Source of the DNA: Prevotellaceae bacterium
GTDB taxonomy: Bacteria; Bacteroidota; Bacteroidia; Bacteroidales; Bacteroidaceae
DNA length: 11,870 bases
Direction of reading: 5' to 3'
Assembly: GCA_905371275.1 (NCBI GenBank)
Contig: CAJPLH010000051.1
Span: 1 to 11,870 of the forward strand
Below, in pieces: positions 6,704 to 11,870 of the stretch. The notes below the pieces were generated by a model, which was given only the letters and a program-made list of their open reading frames with translations, was not told the origin of the DNA and searched no databases. Made by a program: the position numbers and the translations under genes. How positions within the stretch are numbered: the first letter of the stretch is position 1; every line of letters starts with the position of its first letter.

Positions 6704-7492
6704 TCAGCCCATACTATAAGTATGCACACTTGCTCCTTGTGCAGAAGGCAAATAGTTGATGCCCCACCAACACATCTGCAGCAGCACGAAAGAAACAATC
6801 AATCCCCAAAGTGCTGCACGGCGATAACGATCTGCGCGCAAACGCACATGGATATACGCCAAATAAGCAAACCAAGTGGCAGCTGCCCAAGTTTCTTTCG
6901 GGTCCCAAGCCCAGTAATGTCCCCAAGCCTCTTTCGCCCAGAGTGCACCAAACAAGATGCCGACGGTCATAAATGCCCAACCTACATGCACTAAGTTGTC
7001 GCAAATGTCGAGTTCATGTTCGGTTATTTCGCTCTTTTTGAACCACAACAGGTAGGCTGCCATCAATGCCGCTGCACCGAGCATGGCATAAGCAAACATA
7101 TAGACAATAACGTGCGGAGCAAACCAAGGACTTTGCAGCGCAGGCATCAGCGTTTTGTTGTGTATCTCAGGGTTTACCAAGTTGATGGTGGTGAACACTC
7201 CAGCCAACAACGTACTGAAAGCGAGTATCCAAGGGTAGCGCCAACGAGAATAGATAATCAGGCCTGCTGTGGGAAGAAAGAAGGCATACCACAAACGCGT
7301 TTCGCCCATAGTGCGGAGGGGAGGACGCTCAAGCGAGAACCACATACCGAGAATGAAAGCGAAATAGACGAGAAGTCCCGCAACAGTAAATAAATAAGTG
7401 GGAATGGGACGCTTCTTCCAAGCTGTCCACGCACCACCCAACCACAACAACAAGGCGGGAAGTGCAAAATATATAAAGGAATTCCAAGTCAT
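6704..7492 (-). CDS. ccsA: Cytochrome c biogenesis protein CcsA (ResC-type haem handler)
   Basis: A 262-residue polytopic membrane protein of system II (Ccs) cytochrome c maturation, which with ResB exports haem and attaches it to apocytochromes outside the inner membrane. The diagnostic WWD motif is WGHYWAWDPKETW (residues 189-201). Conserved His candidates for haem are His127 (WFAPH), His169 (LVHVGW) and His257 (ASVHTY). About seven to eight hydrophobic segments are visible, at roughly 5-20, 33-52, 68-82, 87-104, 126-149, 168-185, 202-216 and 227-246. It lies downstream of resB, separated by 206 bp of repeat and hairpin. Nearby nrfHA suggests its clients. In several epsilon- and some Bacteroidota the two proteins are fused; here they are separate. 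Confidence 0.92.
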   Translation of the reverse strand: MTWNSFIYFALPALLLWLGGAWTAWKKRPIPTYLFTVAGLLVYFAFILGMWFSLERPPLRTMGETRLWYAFFLPTAGLIIYSRWRYPWILAFSTLLAGVFTTINLVNPEIHNKTLMPALQSPWFAPHVIVYMFAYAMLGAAALMAAYLLWFKKSEITEHELDICDNLVHVGWAFMTVGILFGALWAKEAWGHYWAWDPKETWAAATWFAYLAYIHVRLRADRYRRAALWGLIVSFVLLQMCWWGINYLPSAQGASVHTYSMG

Positions 7493-7530
7493 AACAAGAG
7501 AATTTTGAGAAAAGAGCTACCCAACGCTGG

Positions 7531-7642
7531 ATACAAACGCGCTAGAAATACGTTTGATAGAAACATATTTACGACAAACGCTCTAGAAACACTTTTGACG
7601 CAAACAATCTAGATAAACATTTGCGACAAACACTCTAGCTAG
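7531..7642. repeat. Degenerate 26-27-bp tandem repeat centred on CTAG
   Basis: Four related units, 7531-7556, 7571-7597, 7598-7623 and 7624-7642, share the pattern CAAAC..nCTAGAnAnAC.TTTG. A 14-bp partial unit sits at 7557-7570. CTAG cores begin at 7542, 7583, 7609 and 7635, the last three exactly 26 bp apart; 7607-7614 (ATCTAGAT) and 7635-7642 (CTAGCTAG) are perfect palindromes. The repeat fills the gap between the resB stop and the ccsA start. Confidence 0.6.
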
Positions 7643-7672
7643 CAGCATTGTTGGGGAGCTGAATACTGATAT

Positions 7673-7708
7673 GCGCCGCACGCTATACCCCAAAGGGTTT
7701 AGCGGCGC
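7673..7708 (-). other. Hairpin over the resB stop codon
   Basis: CGCTATACCC (7681-7690) pairs with GGGTTTAGCG (7695-7704) with one T-T mismatch and a 4-nt loop. A competing or extending pair is GCGCCGC (7673-7679) with GCGGCGC (7702-7708). The resB stop (7699-7701) lies inside the stem. The bases after the hairpin on the transcribed strand are not T-rich, so this is not a standard terminator; an mRNA 3'-end stabiliser or attenuator is possible. Confidence 0.45.
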
Positions 7709-8928
7709 TTTTGTGCTACGATGAAAATAAGTATTGCACCAGCTAGGAGCAAATAAACACCTACATACACGGCTGGCAACCACGGATCTTTCACGAGTTC
7801 AAACGTGCTCGATTCGCTCCATCTACCCATCGACTCATCATAACTCAATTGGTAAATCATCCAACCGTCCACTTTCACAGGCTTATTCACCTCCACCGTA
7901 GCCACGATGTGCTCTTGCGACTTCGTGAAAACCTCGATTTGAGAAGCATAGCGTTCGGGTTCGCGGCGCGCCATCACCAAACTCAACTGATTGTTGAGTT
8001 TAAGTTCTTGGAAGGGGAACATATAACTACCGCAAGTCACCCAACCCACAATGGGTTTTCCCGCTTCTTTGTCGCCATTCATCGGTTGAGCTTCCACCAA
8101 AAGCGCAGTCACCGCTCCCGAAGAGCCCCAACCCACATATTTTATCGTGTCTTTTGTCACCACAGGAGCAGAGAGTGGCAGATTTTGGCGCACTCGGATG
8201 CGCCATTTCATCAAGCGTCCCTCTTTGAAATGCTTGTCAATCAACACGACTTCAGGATTCTTCTCTGGAATCGTCTTACCCGTTTTGTTGTTCACCAACA
8301 AGAGTTTAGGAGGATATTCATCGATGGTAAATTTCTTGAGCTGAATAGCCAGCGGAAGTTCCACAAACCCCTGTTCTTGTGTGGCGCGCCATTCGGGCAT
8401 ATCGGTAGTAGCCTTGAGTTTCACGCGCTCCATGTCGGCACTTCCTAATGTTGCCGACACGATGGCCACAAACAACCCAACGTGGCAAAGCATAGATGGC
8501 AGTTCGCGCCAGCGAAAATGAGAAACTTGACGCAAAACTATCAATCCCACAATCGCCGCCAGCGTGAGATAGATGAGCACAAACGGCCAAAACGACAACA
8601 TTTGTGTCAAACCAATGGGGTCAACAGCGCGCTCGTGCGCAGGTACTTGACGCGTCAATCCCATTGCCACCGTGAGGGCAGCAGCATAGAGCAAAATGGG
8701 TACAGCAGCTTCCACTCTGTGGAAAAATCCAAAGAAGCGCACTTTGTGGCGCAACACATAGACCAAACCAAGGCTGCAAAGAAACAGGAAGAGAAAAATG
8801 CCGTTGAGGGGGAAAGCAAAATCCGACCAATGAATCGGACCAACGCTAAATTGCAGGGCTAATCCCACCACAATAAGTCCGGCACCGAAGGCAAAGCCTT
8901 CTTTCATTTTCCAGAATTTATTGAACAT
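7699..8928 (-). CDS. resB: Cytochrome c biogenesis protein ResB (CcsB-type)
   Basis: A 409-residue system II partner of CcsA. From the start at 8928 (MFNKFWKMKEGFAFG), hydrophobic segments fall near residues 11-29, 41-59, 73-91, 112-132 and 143-162, then a large extracytoplasmic domain (about 165-380), then a last membrane helix at 383-405. His149 in CHVGLF is a candidate conserved haem or structural His. The stretch VNKPVKVDGWMIYQLSYD (about 348-365) matches the ResB-family motif before the last helix. The frame is open to 9015, but the extra 29 residues overlap a possible promoter and are not family-like, so the inner ATG is preferred. Product and ccsA partner fit haem delivery to the upstream nrfHA products. 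Confidence 0.9.
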   Translation of the reverse strand: MFNKFWKMKEGFAFGAGLIVVGLALQFSVGPIHWSDFAFPLNGIFLFLFLCSLGLVYVLRHKVRFFGFFHRVEAAVPILLYAAALTVAMGLTRQVPAHERAVDPIGLTQMLSFWPFVLIYLTLAAIVGLIVLRQVSHFRWRELPSMLCHVGLFVAIVSATLGSADMERVKLKATTDMPEWRATQEQGFVELPLAIQLKKFTIDEYPPKLLLVNNKTGKTIPEKNPEVVLIDKHFKEGRLMKWRIRVRQNLPLSAPVVTKDTIKYVGWGSSGAVTALLVEAQPMNGDKEAGKPIVGWVTCGSYMFPFQELKLNNQLSLVMARREPERYASQIEVFTKSQEHIVATVEVNKPVKVDGWMIYQLSYDESMGRWSESSTFELVKDPWLPAVYVGVYLLLAGAILIFIVAQKRR

Positions 8929-8951
8929 AAGGAGTAAGAGAAAATAATCGT

Positions 8952-8982
8952 AGAAAATAGTTGTAGTTAATCTGTGCACAAA
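8952..8982 (-). promoter_or_regulatory. Possible weak internal promoter for resB-ccsA
   Basis: On the minus strand TTTG (8982-8979) is followed after 19 bp by TATTTTCT (8959-8952), which matches TAnnTT but lacks the final TG. It sits 24 bp before the chosen resB start. Evidence is marginal; it would let the biogenesis genes be expressed apart from nrfHA. Confidence 0.25.
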
Positions 8983-9051
8983 ACCATCGTCTCCATTCAC
9001 TATGGACACAGCCACGGCGGCACAGCAAAGCGGAGAAGTGTTGAGAGTAAG

Positions 9052-9083
9052 CGCGGCGGCAGACGGAGAGGTCTGTCGCCGCG
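9052..9083 (-). other. Very stable GC-rich hairpin between nrfA and resB
   Basis: CGCGGCGGCAGAC (9052-9064) pairs with GTCTGTCGCCGCG (9071-9083): 13 pairs with one G-T wobble and a 6-nt loop. It starts about 42 bp past the nrfA stop. No T run follows on the transcribed strand, so it looks more like an RNA processing or 3'-end-protecting structure than an intrinsic terminator, although partial termination is possible. Confidence 0.6.
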
Positions 9084-9125
9084 ATATAAAGAGAGGTCTA
9101 AACGACTCAAACCGATAGCACGGAA

Positions 9126-10613
9126 TTAGAGTTCAATGAGTTTGCCTTTTTGTTTTGCTGATTGCACCCATTTAGGCACAACAGTGTTGAGGAATTTGGC
9201 TTTGTCTGCTTGGAGTTTTTTGCCGTCCAGTCCGATATAAGCCCACGCCTTTTCCTTGCTTGAGATGTCGGGCATAGGCACATCGCCCGTAAATCCATGC
9301 TTCGCCAACACCTTAGCCACAGCAAGACGAGCTTCTTGTGCATAACCAAGACTTTGTGCCAAAATGCGTGTCACCTCTTGAGGAGCGTGGAAAGACGCAC
9401 CGTGACTCGCCACAGCAAAGTCCCAACGCCATTGACTCTTACGGATAGATTGGAGAGCCGATTTCATTTCAGCATCGGTAGCTCCCTTGTCCCAAGCATA
9501 TTTTGCTTCGATGTGTGCCTTCGCCAATTCCTTTTCCACACGGTTGCGCACATCGTTCACCATGCGTTGACGGTCATAGACGTTCTGACGCAAGGTTTCA
9601 GCATCTTCACGGTGACAAGTTTGGCAAGTCTTGTCGATTTTTGCCAAAGGACTCACAATTTGGTGATCGGTATATTTCACACCGCCTTCGCTCACATAAG
9701 GCATATGGCAGTCGGCACACGACACACCGCGTTGTCCGTGGATGCCCATGCGCCAAAGTTCATAGTCAGGGTGTTGCGCTTTGAGGATGGGAGCACGAGA
9801 GAGTTTGTGGGTGTAGTCGGAATAGTTCATTTCGTCATAATACTTCTCCATATCTTCCACAGTCCAACCCTTGTCTTGAGGGAAAGTGAGATATTTGCCA
9901 TCACCCTTGAAGTAGTATTCTGTGTGACACTGAGCGCACACCAATGAACGCATGTCTTGGTGTGGCTGCTCGCTCACGTTCTGACCGCGACGAGCCCACG
10001 CTTCGTAGAGTGCAGGACGTGCAGGCTTCAACTTCATGGTGCGTGCATCGTGACAGTCGGAGCAACCAATGGTGTTGACAATTTCGTCACCCCATTTGCT
10101 CCAAGGAGCTTTATAGAATTCTGCAATACCCTTTTCGCGCATGATGCGAGGCACGTCGGGACTCTTACAAGTCCAGCAAGTACCAGGTTGCACATCGCTA
10201 TTGCCGTTCACACCAGGTGCACCCGTGCGAAGGATTTCGCGCATATCTTCTACGGCATGTTTGTGACCACGAGGAGTGTTATATTCCATAGCGAAAGAAT
10301 AACCAGCCCAAAGCACCACCATTTCGGGGCGTTTTGCAAGCACATCCTCGCGCTGCGAACTATTGAATTCCCCTTTATAAGAAGTGTCGGCTGTCATTGC
10401 CCACGTTTGATATTCACGGGGGAAGTCTTCAGCAAACTTCTCGTTGGGAGAAACGATAGAATCTTCAAATATGTTTTTGCGATTGTTGTAAATGCTCACC
10501 ACCTCAGCGCGACGCTCGAGGAGAGAGGAAACGATGAGCCCGAGAACGAAGACTGCAACCATAGAGCCTCCAAATAAGAGCCATCCTTGCCAGCGTTTCA
10601 ATTGTTGTGCCAT
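9126..10613 (-). CDS. nrfA: Cytochrome c nitrite reductase, catalytic pentahaem subunit
   Basis: A 495-residue enzyme that reduces nitrite to ammonium with six electrons outside the inner membrane. Five haem-binding sites are visible: the active-site CWTCK (residues 146-150) with Lys as ligand, then CSDCH (184-188), CAQCH (226-230), CADCH (299-303) and CQTCH (330-334). Catalytic residues known from the family are present: Arg125 (likely), Tyr233 in CHTEYYF, and His281 in KAQHP, with Glu232, Lys278 and Gln280 as likely calcium-site residues. The N-terminus is a single hydrophobic helix (about 11-32) that may stay as an anchor. It follows nrfH by 63 bp in the same unit. The CxxCK haem needs special handling, and resB-ccsA lie just downstream. 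Identification is secure. Confidence 0.97.
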   Translation of the reverse strand: MAQQLKRWQGWLLFGGSMVAVFVLGLIVSSLLERRAEVVSIYNNRKNIFEDSIVSPNEKFAEDFPREYQTWAMTADTSYKGEFNSSQREDVLAKRPEMVVLWAGYSFAMEYNTPRGHKHAVEDMREILRTGAPGVNGNSDVQPGTCWTCKSPDVPRIMREKGIAEFYKAPWSKWGDEIVNTIGCSDCHDARTMKLKPARPALYEAWARRGQNVSEQPHQDMRSLVCAQCHTEYYFKGDGKYLTFPQDKGWTVEDMEKYYDEMNYSDYTHKLSRAPILKAQHPDYELWRMGIHGQRGVSCADCHMPYVSEGGVKYTDHQIVSPLAKIDKTCQTCHREDAETLRQNVYDRQRMVNDVRNRVEKELAKAHIEAKYAWDKGATDAEMKSALQSIRKSQWRWDFAVASHGASFHAPQEVTRILAQSLGYAQEARLAVAKVLAKHGFTGDVPMPDISSKEKAWAYIGLDGKKLQADKAKFLNTVVPKWVQSAKQKGKLIEL

Positions 10614-10676
10614 GATTTTGTATGTCTTTTTTATGTTTGTGTTATCCAGTTTGTTGTGCCATCTTGCAGTCCACGC

Positions 10677-11261
10677 TTATTTCAGCATCTTCTGCAACCA
10701 GTTGGGTACGGGAGATTGGGGAAGGGGCACCTCAGCTCCAGGAGTTGAAGAGATCGAATTCATTTTGCCGTGTGCCACATCGCGATGACAGTCCCAGCAG
10801 GCTTTTCCTTCACCACATTTCGCATCCATATAAGTTATGCGACCTGTGTTCACCAACTCTGTGTTCAATGTGGTGTGACAACGCACACAGTTTTCCATAA
10901 TCACCTCAGCACTCTCTTCTGAGGCTTGGATGGCTTGTCGCTCTTGGCGGGTCACGAATTTGTAAACGTGATTCATACCATCCTTCCCTTTGAAGAAATA
11001 CTTTCGGAACACGTTGTCGTGCGGCACGTGGCAATCATTGCACGTAGTGTTTCGGGCGTGTGCCCCGTGCATCCACGTTGCGTAGTAGGGAGTCATAATG
11101 TGACAGTTCACACAAGCCGAAGGATCATTCCCCAAATAGGTGTGAAATCTGAGCAGATACAGGAAAAGTCCTCCTAACCCTACAAAAATTCCACCCACAA
11201 GCAGTAGAACTATCTTTTGACGATATCCCAAACGCGGCAGTCGTCGTAGCAATCTGTTCAT
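10677..11261 (-). CDS. nrfH: NrfH-type tetrahaem quinol dehydrogenase of nitrite reductase
   Basis: A 194-residue NapC/NirT-family membrane cytochrome that oxidises menaquinol and feeds electrons to NrfA. One membrane helix (about residues 16-37) follows a basic N-terminus. Four haem sites follow: CVNCH (50-54, with a nearby Met56 as in the family's first haem), CNDCH (74-78), CVRCH (125-129) and CWDCH (155-159). The frame is open to 11471, adding 70 residues, but the start at 11261 (MNRLLRRLPR) is preferred because a complete promoter lies at 11297-11329, inside that extension. A Pro-rich tail of about 20 residues ends the protein. It is first gene of the nrf unit. Identification is secure. 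Confidence 0.95.
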   Translation of the reverse strand: MNRLLRRLPRLGYRQKIVLLLVGGIFVGLGGLFLYLLRFHTYLGNDPSACVNCHIMTPYYATWMHGAHARNTTCNDCHVPHDNVFRKYFFKGKDGMNHVYKFVTRQERQAIQASEESAEVIMENCVRCHTTLNTELVNTGRITYMDAKCGEGKACWDCHRDVAHGKMNSISSTPGAEVPLPQSPVPNWLQKMLK

Positions 11262-11296
11262 GATGTTTTGATGTCTATGATTGTTTGTGTATGCTG

Positions 11297-11329
11297 CAAA
11301 TATAAGCAACTTTTTTCTGATAACACAAA
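11297..11329 (-). promoter_or_regulatory. Bacteroidetes-type promoter of the nrfHA-resB-ccsA unit
   Basis: On the minus strand TTTG (11329-11326), a 21-bp spacer and TATATTTG (11304-11297) match the consensus TTTG-N(17-23)-TAnnTTTG exactly. Transcription would begin near 11290, giving a leader of about 28 nt before the ATG at 11261. This is the best promoter match in the window. Confidence 0.75.
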
Positions 11330-11335
11330 TTCTTA

Positions 11336-11351
11336 TCCTCATTTTTGAGGA
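11336..11351. promoter_or_regulatory. Perfect palindrome upstream of the nrf promoter, candidate operator
   Basis: TCCTCA (11336-11341), TTTT, TGAGGA (11346-11351) is a perfect 6-bp inverted repeat with a 4-bp centre. It ends 7 bp upstream of the -33 box, at about -46 to -61 from the predicted start, where an activator could touch RNA polymerase. It does not match the FNR/CRP TTGAT-N4-ATCAA pattern. The regulator is unknown; chance is possible for a 12-bp match. Confidence 0.35.
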
Positions 11352-11635
11352 CATAGCCCTAAAAAAGGTTTTATAAGTGAATTTCGAGTGACATTTAGGC
11401 CTTTTTTGGTGTTTTTCATACTGATACTTACCAAGATAGAGATTTAACAATACGCAAGACAAACGATACAATCACTTTTCTCTGTAAGGGATGTACACTT
11501 ATTTCCTACACAGATGCGCCCTTATATATAGATATGGGTTTATAAGTCCTAAAAACGGAAGAATGTAAACCTAAAAATTGTTGGCATAGGCACAAAACAA
11601 CATCACACCCAACTAGACGGTATTTTGTTCTTCAT
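11352..11635. other. Non-coding AT-rich region upstream of nrf
   Basis: No credible gene on either strand. The stretch holds A runs preceded by CCT (for example 11358, 11548, 11570) and a weak TAAGGG/CCCTTA pairing (11485-11490 with 11519-11524). I see no convincing promoter or RNA gene. It may carry distant regulatory sites for nrf. Confidence 0.4.
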
Positions 11636-11706
11636 CCTCTCGCGCGCCTACACGCACGCGCACAGCATACAGGGATTTTACATTTTTTGCTATCACAAGT
11701 ATCACA
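11636..11706 (-). repeat. Right copy of the inverted TGTGA / GC-alternating intergenic element
   Basis: Read on the minus strand it gives TGTGATACTTGTGATAGC (11706-11689), an A run, about 20 bases, a GC-rich run with alternating purine-pyrimidine parts (11649-11664 and 11641-11647) and CGCGAGAGG (11644-11636). It is therefore the mirror of 126-193. Its GC part is less perfect than the left copy: the palindrome is broken near 11647-11649. Confidence 0.7.
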
Positions 11707-11784
11707 CAACATACTTTATTCCTCAAACAACCAATTGATTTCAAACTATTTATATTGTCATTCGACAATCATCCATCAAAACGA
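11707..11784. other. Non-coding spacer between right GC-rich element and 22-bp array
   Basis: AT-rich, no reading frame. The segment near 11763-11784 (ending CCATCAAAACGA) may be a further, badly decayed array unit. Length is close to the equivalent left spacer (45-125), but I see no clear sequence match between them. Confidence 0.35.
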
Positions 11785-11870
11785 GCCGTTGTTTTCAACA
11801 AAACAACACGTCATTTTCAATAAAACATCACGTCGTTTTCAATAAAACATCACGTCGTTTTCAATAAAAC
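11785..11870. repeat. 22-bp tandem repeat array, running off the right edge
   Basis: Units lie at 11785-11806 (decayed, about 17 of 22), 11807-11828 (one change), 11829-11850 and 11851-11870 (cut by the window end). The last two agree at all 20 shared bases. Each unit starts CACGTCGTTTTC and contains the small inverted repeat GTTTT-caat-AAAAC. There is no spacer sequence between units. Identity rises toward the window end, so the array core lies outside. Confidence 0.85.

Noticed and set aside
8929..9015. 29-residue extension of ResB
   Set aside because: It overlaps a promoter-like sequence and adds a stretch not typical of the family; the ATG at 8928 gives a normal start.
11262..11471. 70-residue N-terminal extension of NrfH
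   Set aside because: It would include a consensus promoter and a palindrome, and NrfH proteins begin with a short basic segment before the membrane helix.
11367..11547. Direct repeat GGTTTTATAAGT / GGGTTTATAAGT at 11367-11378 and 11536-11547
   Set aside because: An 11 of 12 match in AT-rich DNA is within what chance gives, and no third copy or linked structure supports it.
11785..11870. CRISPR array
   Set aside because: The 22-bp units abut one another with no variable spacers, and no cas gene is present in the window.
1..11870. Circular plasmid or circular element closed through the shared 22-bp repeat
   Set aside because: Joining the ends would break the 22-bp phase by two bases, there are no replication or mobilisation genes, and the gene content is chromosomal.

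Overview
The window reads as a chromosomal segment of a Bacteroidales bacterium, probably Prevotellaceae or a close relative. The evidence is absent Shine-Dalgarno leaders, three good matches to the Bacteroidetes promoter -7 box TAnnTTTG, a split ResB/CcsA haem-ligation system beside nrfHA, a GH20 enzyme with accessory domains, and three FKBP-type isomerases in a row. The genus is inference. All nine credible genes lie on the minus strand, so transcription runs from high to low coordinates.

Right part (about 6700-11330): an nrf cluster in the order nrfH (quinol-oxidising tetrahaem anchor), nrfA (pentahaem nitrite reductase), resB, ccsA (system II cytochrome c biogenesis). A strong promoter lies upstream of nrfH, with a perfect hairpin palindrome just upstream of its -33 box. 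NrfH passes electrons from menaquinol to NrfA, which reduces nitrite to ammonium. ResB and CcsA attach the nine haems of these proteins. The gaps before resB and ccsA are about 200 bp each and hold structured DNA: a 13-bp GC-rich hairpin, and a degenerate 26-27-bp CTAG-centred repeat plus a second hairpin.

Middle (4184-6688): a secreted GH20 beta-N-acetylhexosaminidase with its own promoter and a very good intrinsic terminator (10-bp stem, cUUCGg loop, U tract). Next comes a TcdA/ThiF-type tRNA-modification enzyme whose leader is strongly pyrimidine-rich.

Left part (229-3037): a promoter followed by three FKBP-type prolyl isomerases, one cytoplasmic, one lipoprotein and one with an export signal. 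Terminator-like hairpins follow the second and third.

Edges (1-193 and 11636-11870): no genes, but the most unusual DNA. Each end carries a short element (TGTGAYACTTGTGAYAGC, A tract, alternating purine-pyrimidine GC-rich run, CGCGAGAGG), and the two copies are inverted relative to each other. Outside each is a spacer-less 22-bp tandem array that decays inward. The arrays run off both ends of the window. These look like dispersed intergenic repeat modules and may also explain why the sequence stops here. I see no phage, transposase, toxin or defence genes and no true CRISPR array. The gene content is ordinary; the repeat architecture is what deserves a second look.
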